Part shown: piece by piece, positions 61,460 through 64,000 of the stretch
Layout of the letters: each line of letters starts with the position of its first letter
How positions within the stretch are numbered: position 1 is the first letter of the stretch
DNA from: Aquila chrysaetos chrysaetos
Lineage: Eukaryota > Chordata > Aves > Accipitriformes > Accipitridae
Assembly (NCBI RefSeq): GCF_900496995.4
Contig: NC_044016.1
Coordinates: 21,370,932 to 21,434,931, forward strand
Direction: 5' to 3'
DNA: 64,000 bases
Made by a program: the position numbers and the translations under genes
The notes under the pieces: generated by a model
Told to the model about the DNA's origin: nothing
What the model saw: the letters and a program-made list of their open reading frames with translations, nothing else
Database searches by the model: none

Positions 61460-64000
61460 TGAATATTTTGTGGGAAGCAGCATGGGCACCATGAGCCCAG
61501 AGTCCCTATGAAGCGCTGCCCCAGCTCAGGGGCCCCACGGCAGGCGCCTCCTCACCAGCCCACAGACCCCATCCCTGTGCACTCGGACACTCAGGGGATG
61601 CAGCAGATTCAGCAGTCAGCTTTTCCCTGAAGGTCCCTCCAGCCCTTCTTAGAAATGAACATCACATCTTTCCCTCCTCCCAGTCCCCGGGGGCTGGGGC
61701 AGTTGTGAATGAATGACTAGAGGCCACATGTGACAGCCAGCTAGTTCACCCTCCCTTTCCTTCTGGTGGACATCGCCTTAGCCTAGCAACTTGTTGCTGT
61801 TTAGCTTTGCTTTATAACCTTTTCTCTGCGGATGCTCTGAGGAGTCCCCCAAAAGAAGTGGAAGAAACTGCTCAGGCTCTTCTGGAGCGAAGAGAGGCAA
61901 AAGCTTAATCTGGACCTTCTGCTATGGCCTCTCTTCCTCCGATCCCCCATCCCTCCAACAGTCTGCAGCAGGCTTCATACTCCTGGTGTGCTTTGTGAGC
62001 AGTTTTCATAAGAGAGCTGATAGCACTTCCTATTATTCTTTTTCTTCTCTATTCTGAGCCCTGCCTCTGCAAACAGGCTTGCTGCGCCATCCACTCCCCC
62101 CAGAGCTGCTTGAGCCTGCGTCCTGAGGGGGGGACCTTAGCGGGGGAGCAGGATGGGGGCATTTCTGCCTCCTCCCTTGCCTTGCTGCCTGCAGACAAAC
62201 TCCTCTGCATTGCCAGGTCTCGGCAGGCAGAAAAAACCTCCTGCAAGGCAGCCCGTGCAGCACCCTCACTCCCCAGAGGTTGAGGGTCCCTGGGCGACAT
62301 TTCTGACCTGCTTCACCTTGCTCCCTCCACTCCTCCATGGGCAAAAGGAGAGGCAGCTCTAGACCCTCTCTGCCTTCAGGCTTGCAAACTCCCCGCAGAG
62401 CAGGAGCTATGGAGGCTGTCCCTGCTCCCAGCACCCACCGCCAGCCATTATCTCGGCTGCTGGGCGGTGTGGGGGAGGCGCGGGGGGAGCATTCAGCCCT
62501 GCGGTGTGTTTTGAACTGCTCACACCAGCCAGCTGCAAAGTCCCTTATCTGGAGAGTTCAAGGAGCCCTGAGAGGCTCCTCAGGGGCCCTCGCCCCTGGC
62601 AGGTAAAGTGACCTGGCCAGGCAGCAAATTCCCCAGGGACCCGGCGGGACTCCCCCAGTGAACAGCACTGTCCCTGAAGGGCTTGCCACCAGTGACTGGG
62701 CAGAGCTAGCCCTAAAACTACCGCAGGTAACACAGCTGGGACTCTTCCACCTATCAACAAGTCACACAAGGCCATGGGCGTCCACCTCCCCATGGGGGCT
62801 GCCGAGTGGGTTTCCAGCCCTGACATCTCACTGGCCAAATACCAACAAGGGGGCCATACCGATGGCAGCCCCATGATGAACGCACACAGCTCTGTCCAGG
62901 CACACCTCTTCCCCTGGCCAGAGAAAACCCCTCCAGGCACCCACCCAACCCCCCCAGAGCAGAGATGGGTGCTCCTGCCCAGCATCCCATCAAATGCTGC
63001 GGGGGGACATTTTAATGTCACAGTAAGAAGCTTACCAGAAGGGCAGGTTGGTCCCAGTCCCTTGCTCCTGGTCACTTCAGGCCACGGGACTGCGGGCACG
63101 GAGCCTTGGGAGAGGCAGGAAAACCCCTGCAAATATCAGAGCAGCCACCTGCTCCAAGGCCAGTGGTTTGGGGGTGCAGGAGGAGATACAGTGCCTGGGG
63201 TGGGCAGGAGCTAAGGGGGGACGTCATTTCTGAGGAGGTGTTAGAGGGGGAGAGATAAGCCACTCTCGGGAGCCTGTTTGCAGAGACAGGATAGGTAGGG
63301 GCTCTTCTGAGGAGCTGGTTTCCCTGATGGCACCCGCTCAGGCCGCTGTCCCCAGGGGAAAAGACCATCCCCTCCAAGCTACAACCCTGACCTGCTTCTC
63401 AGCAGGCTGGGGAAGGAGGCATGTTTCTCTAGGGCTAGGTTTGCACTCCATTTGTTGGAAATTTCGAAAAATAAAGTCCCTTTCTCCCAAGGGCAGAGGG
63501 AGGGATTTGCTCAGGGTTCCCCTCAATGCAGCTGCAGAAAACTCCAAAATCACACAGAAACCGCCTCCAGGACCTGGACGGTGCCTGCAGGCAGCTTTCA
63601 GCACCTCCAGGGGCTGCCTGGAGGTGGGGAGTTGCGGGGCGATGACCCACTAAGGGCAGGCACAAAGGCTCACACCAGGCTCACGCCACCTGGCCATGGC
63701 TTCCCTTGGGACCACCATGGATTTGGGGAGAGCCCAGGGATGCCTCCCCCCAGACCTTGATCCTCGCCCTGCATCCTCTGCAGCTGGTAGCCCCCCACAG
63801 CCCAGGTCCGCAGGGCTGGTCTGAGCCCCCCGGGGCTGCCGGTGTGGCTGGTGGAGGTGCTGCCTGGCTCTGCCCAGGGGCCGCAGGGAGGAGGTGTGCT
63901 GCGGGAAGGGGTGCTCCCCCAGGGTTGGCCTGGGGGCCACAGCAGGAAGAGGCACAATGGGAGGAAGCTACATTTCTGCTTCCTGATGGAGAAAACCCTA
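61460..64000. other. Intergenic, window end
   Basis: No supported gene. In the human order MYMX and CAPN11 come next beyond SLC29A1. I examined the minus-strand frames here for a short hydrophobic, arginine-rich MYMX-like protein and for calpain motifs and saw neither. A TTATAAAG word (minus strand) lies near 61811, and CAGCTG-type E-boxes near 62528 and 62731. Open frames at the extreme end (63650-63957, minus) have no recognised family. Confidence 0.5.

Noticed and set aside
62049-62300. 83-codon minus-strand ORF considered as MYMX
   Set aside because: The length is close to MYMX (84 aa in human), but it lacks the N-terminal hydrophobic helix and the arginine/leucine pattern.

Overview
The window is a vertebrate nuclear locus, almost certainly a bird. 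It holds intron-rich genes with GT-AG splicing, CpG-island promoters, short intergenic gaps, and CR1/L3-like and LTR-type debris. Four genes, and the first exon of a fifth, lie in the order and relative orientation of human 6p21.1, written in reverse: TMEM151B(-), NFKBIE(+), SLC35B2(+), HSP90AB1(-), SLC29A1(-). An LTR-type repeat inside SLC29A1 matches, from memory, an element I associate with Neoaves rather than chicken. That lineage point is an inference.

Layout. 1-6575 is the start of TMEM151B intron 1, with no exon visible. 6160-7210 is a CpG island holding TMEM151B exon 1 (93 coding bases, minus strand); the rest of that gene lies before position 1. 7.2-16.7 kb is intergenic, with a degraded CR1/L3-like piece, a tRNA-derived stretch on the minus strand and an LTR-like promoter block. 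16.75-29.94 kb is NFKBIE (I-kappa-B epsilon; 6 coding exons, 357 aa), with an unusually long 10.4-kb first intron carrying many NF-kappa-B consensus sites. 31.6-32.8 kb is a CpG island, the probable SLC35B2 promoter. 35.22-38.12 kb is the SLC35B2 coding region (Golgi PAPS transporter), whose first coding exon was not located. 41.9-47.5 kb is HSP90AB1 (11 coding exons plus one untranslated exon, 726 aa). 47.5-48.3 kb is its promoter, with a TATA box, a 16-base C tract, a near-perfect GC hairpin and a heat-shock element. 49.7-56.8 kb is SLC29A1 (ENT1; 12 coding exons, 448 aa). 57-64 kb is upstream and intergenic sequence with an old CR1/L3-like fragment.

The genes do not form an operon-like unit; each has its own promoter. 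Conserved neighbourhood is the main link. NFKBIE inhibits NF-kappa-B and its own locus carries kappa-B sites, which fits the known feedback regulation of I-kappa-B genes. HSP90AB1 and SLC35B2 are convergent, and SLC29A1 lies upstream of HSP90AB1 on the same strand.

Every coding exon was chained by hand for reading phase and splice dinucleotides, and compared with remembered human proteins; no alignment could be run. I found no clearly new biological system. The most interesting non-coding signals are the kappa-B array in NFKBIE, the hairpin and heat-shock element upstream of HSP90AB1, and the short upstream ORF directly before the NFKBIE start.
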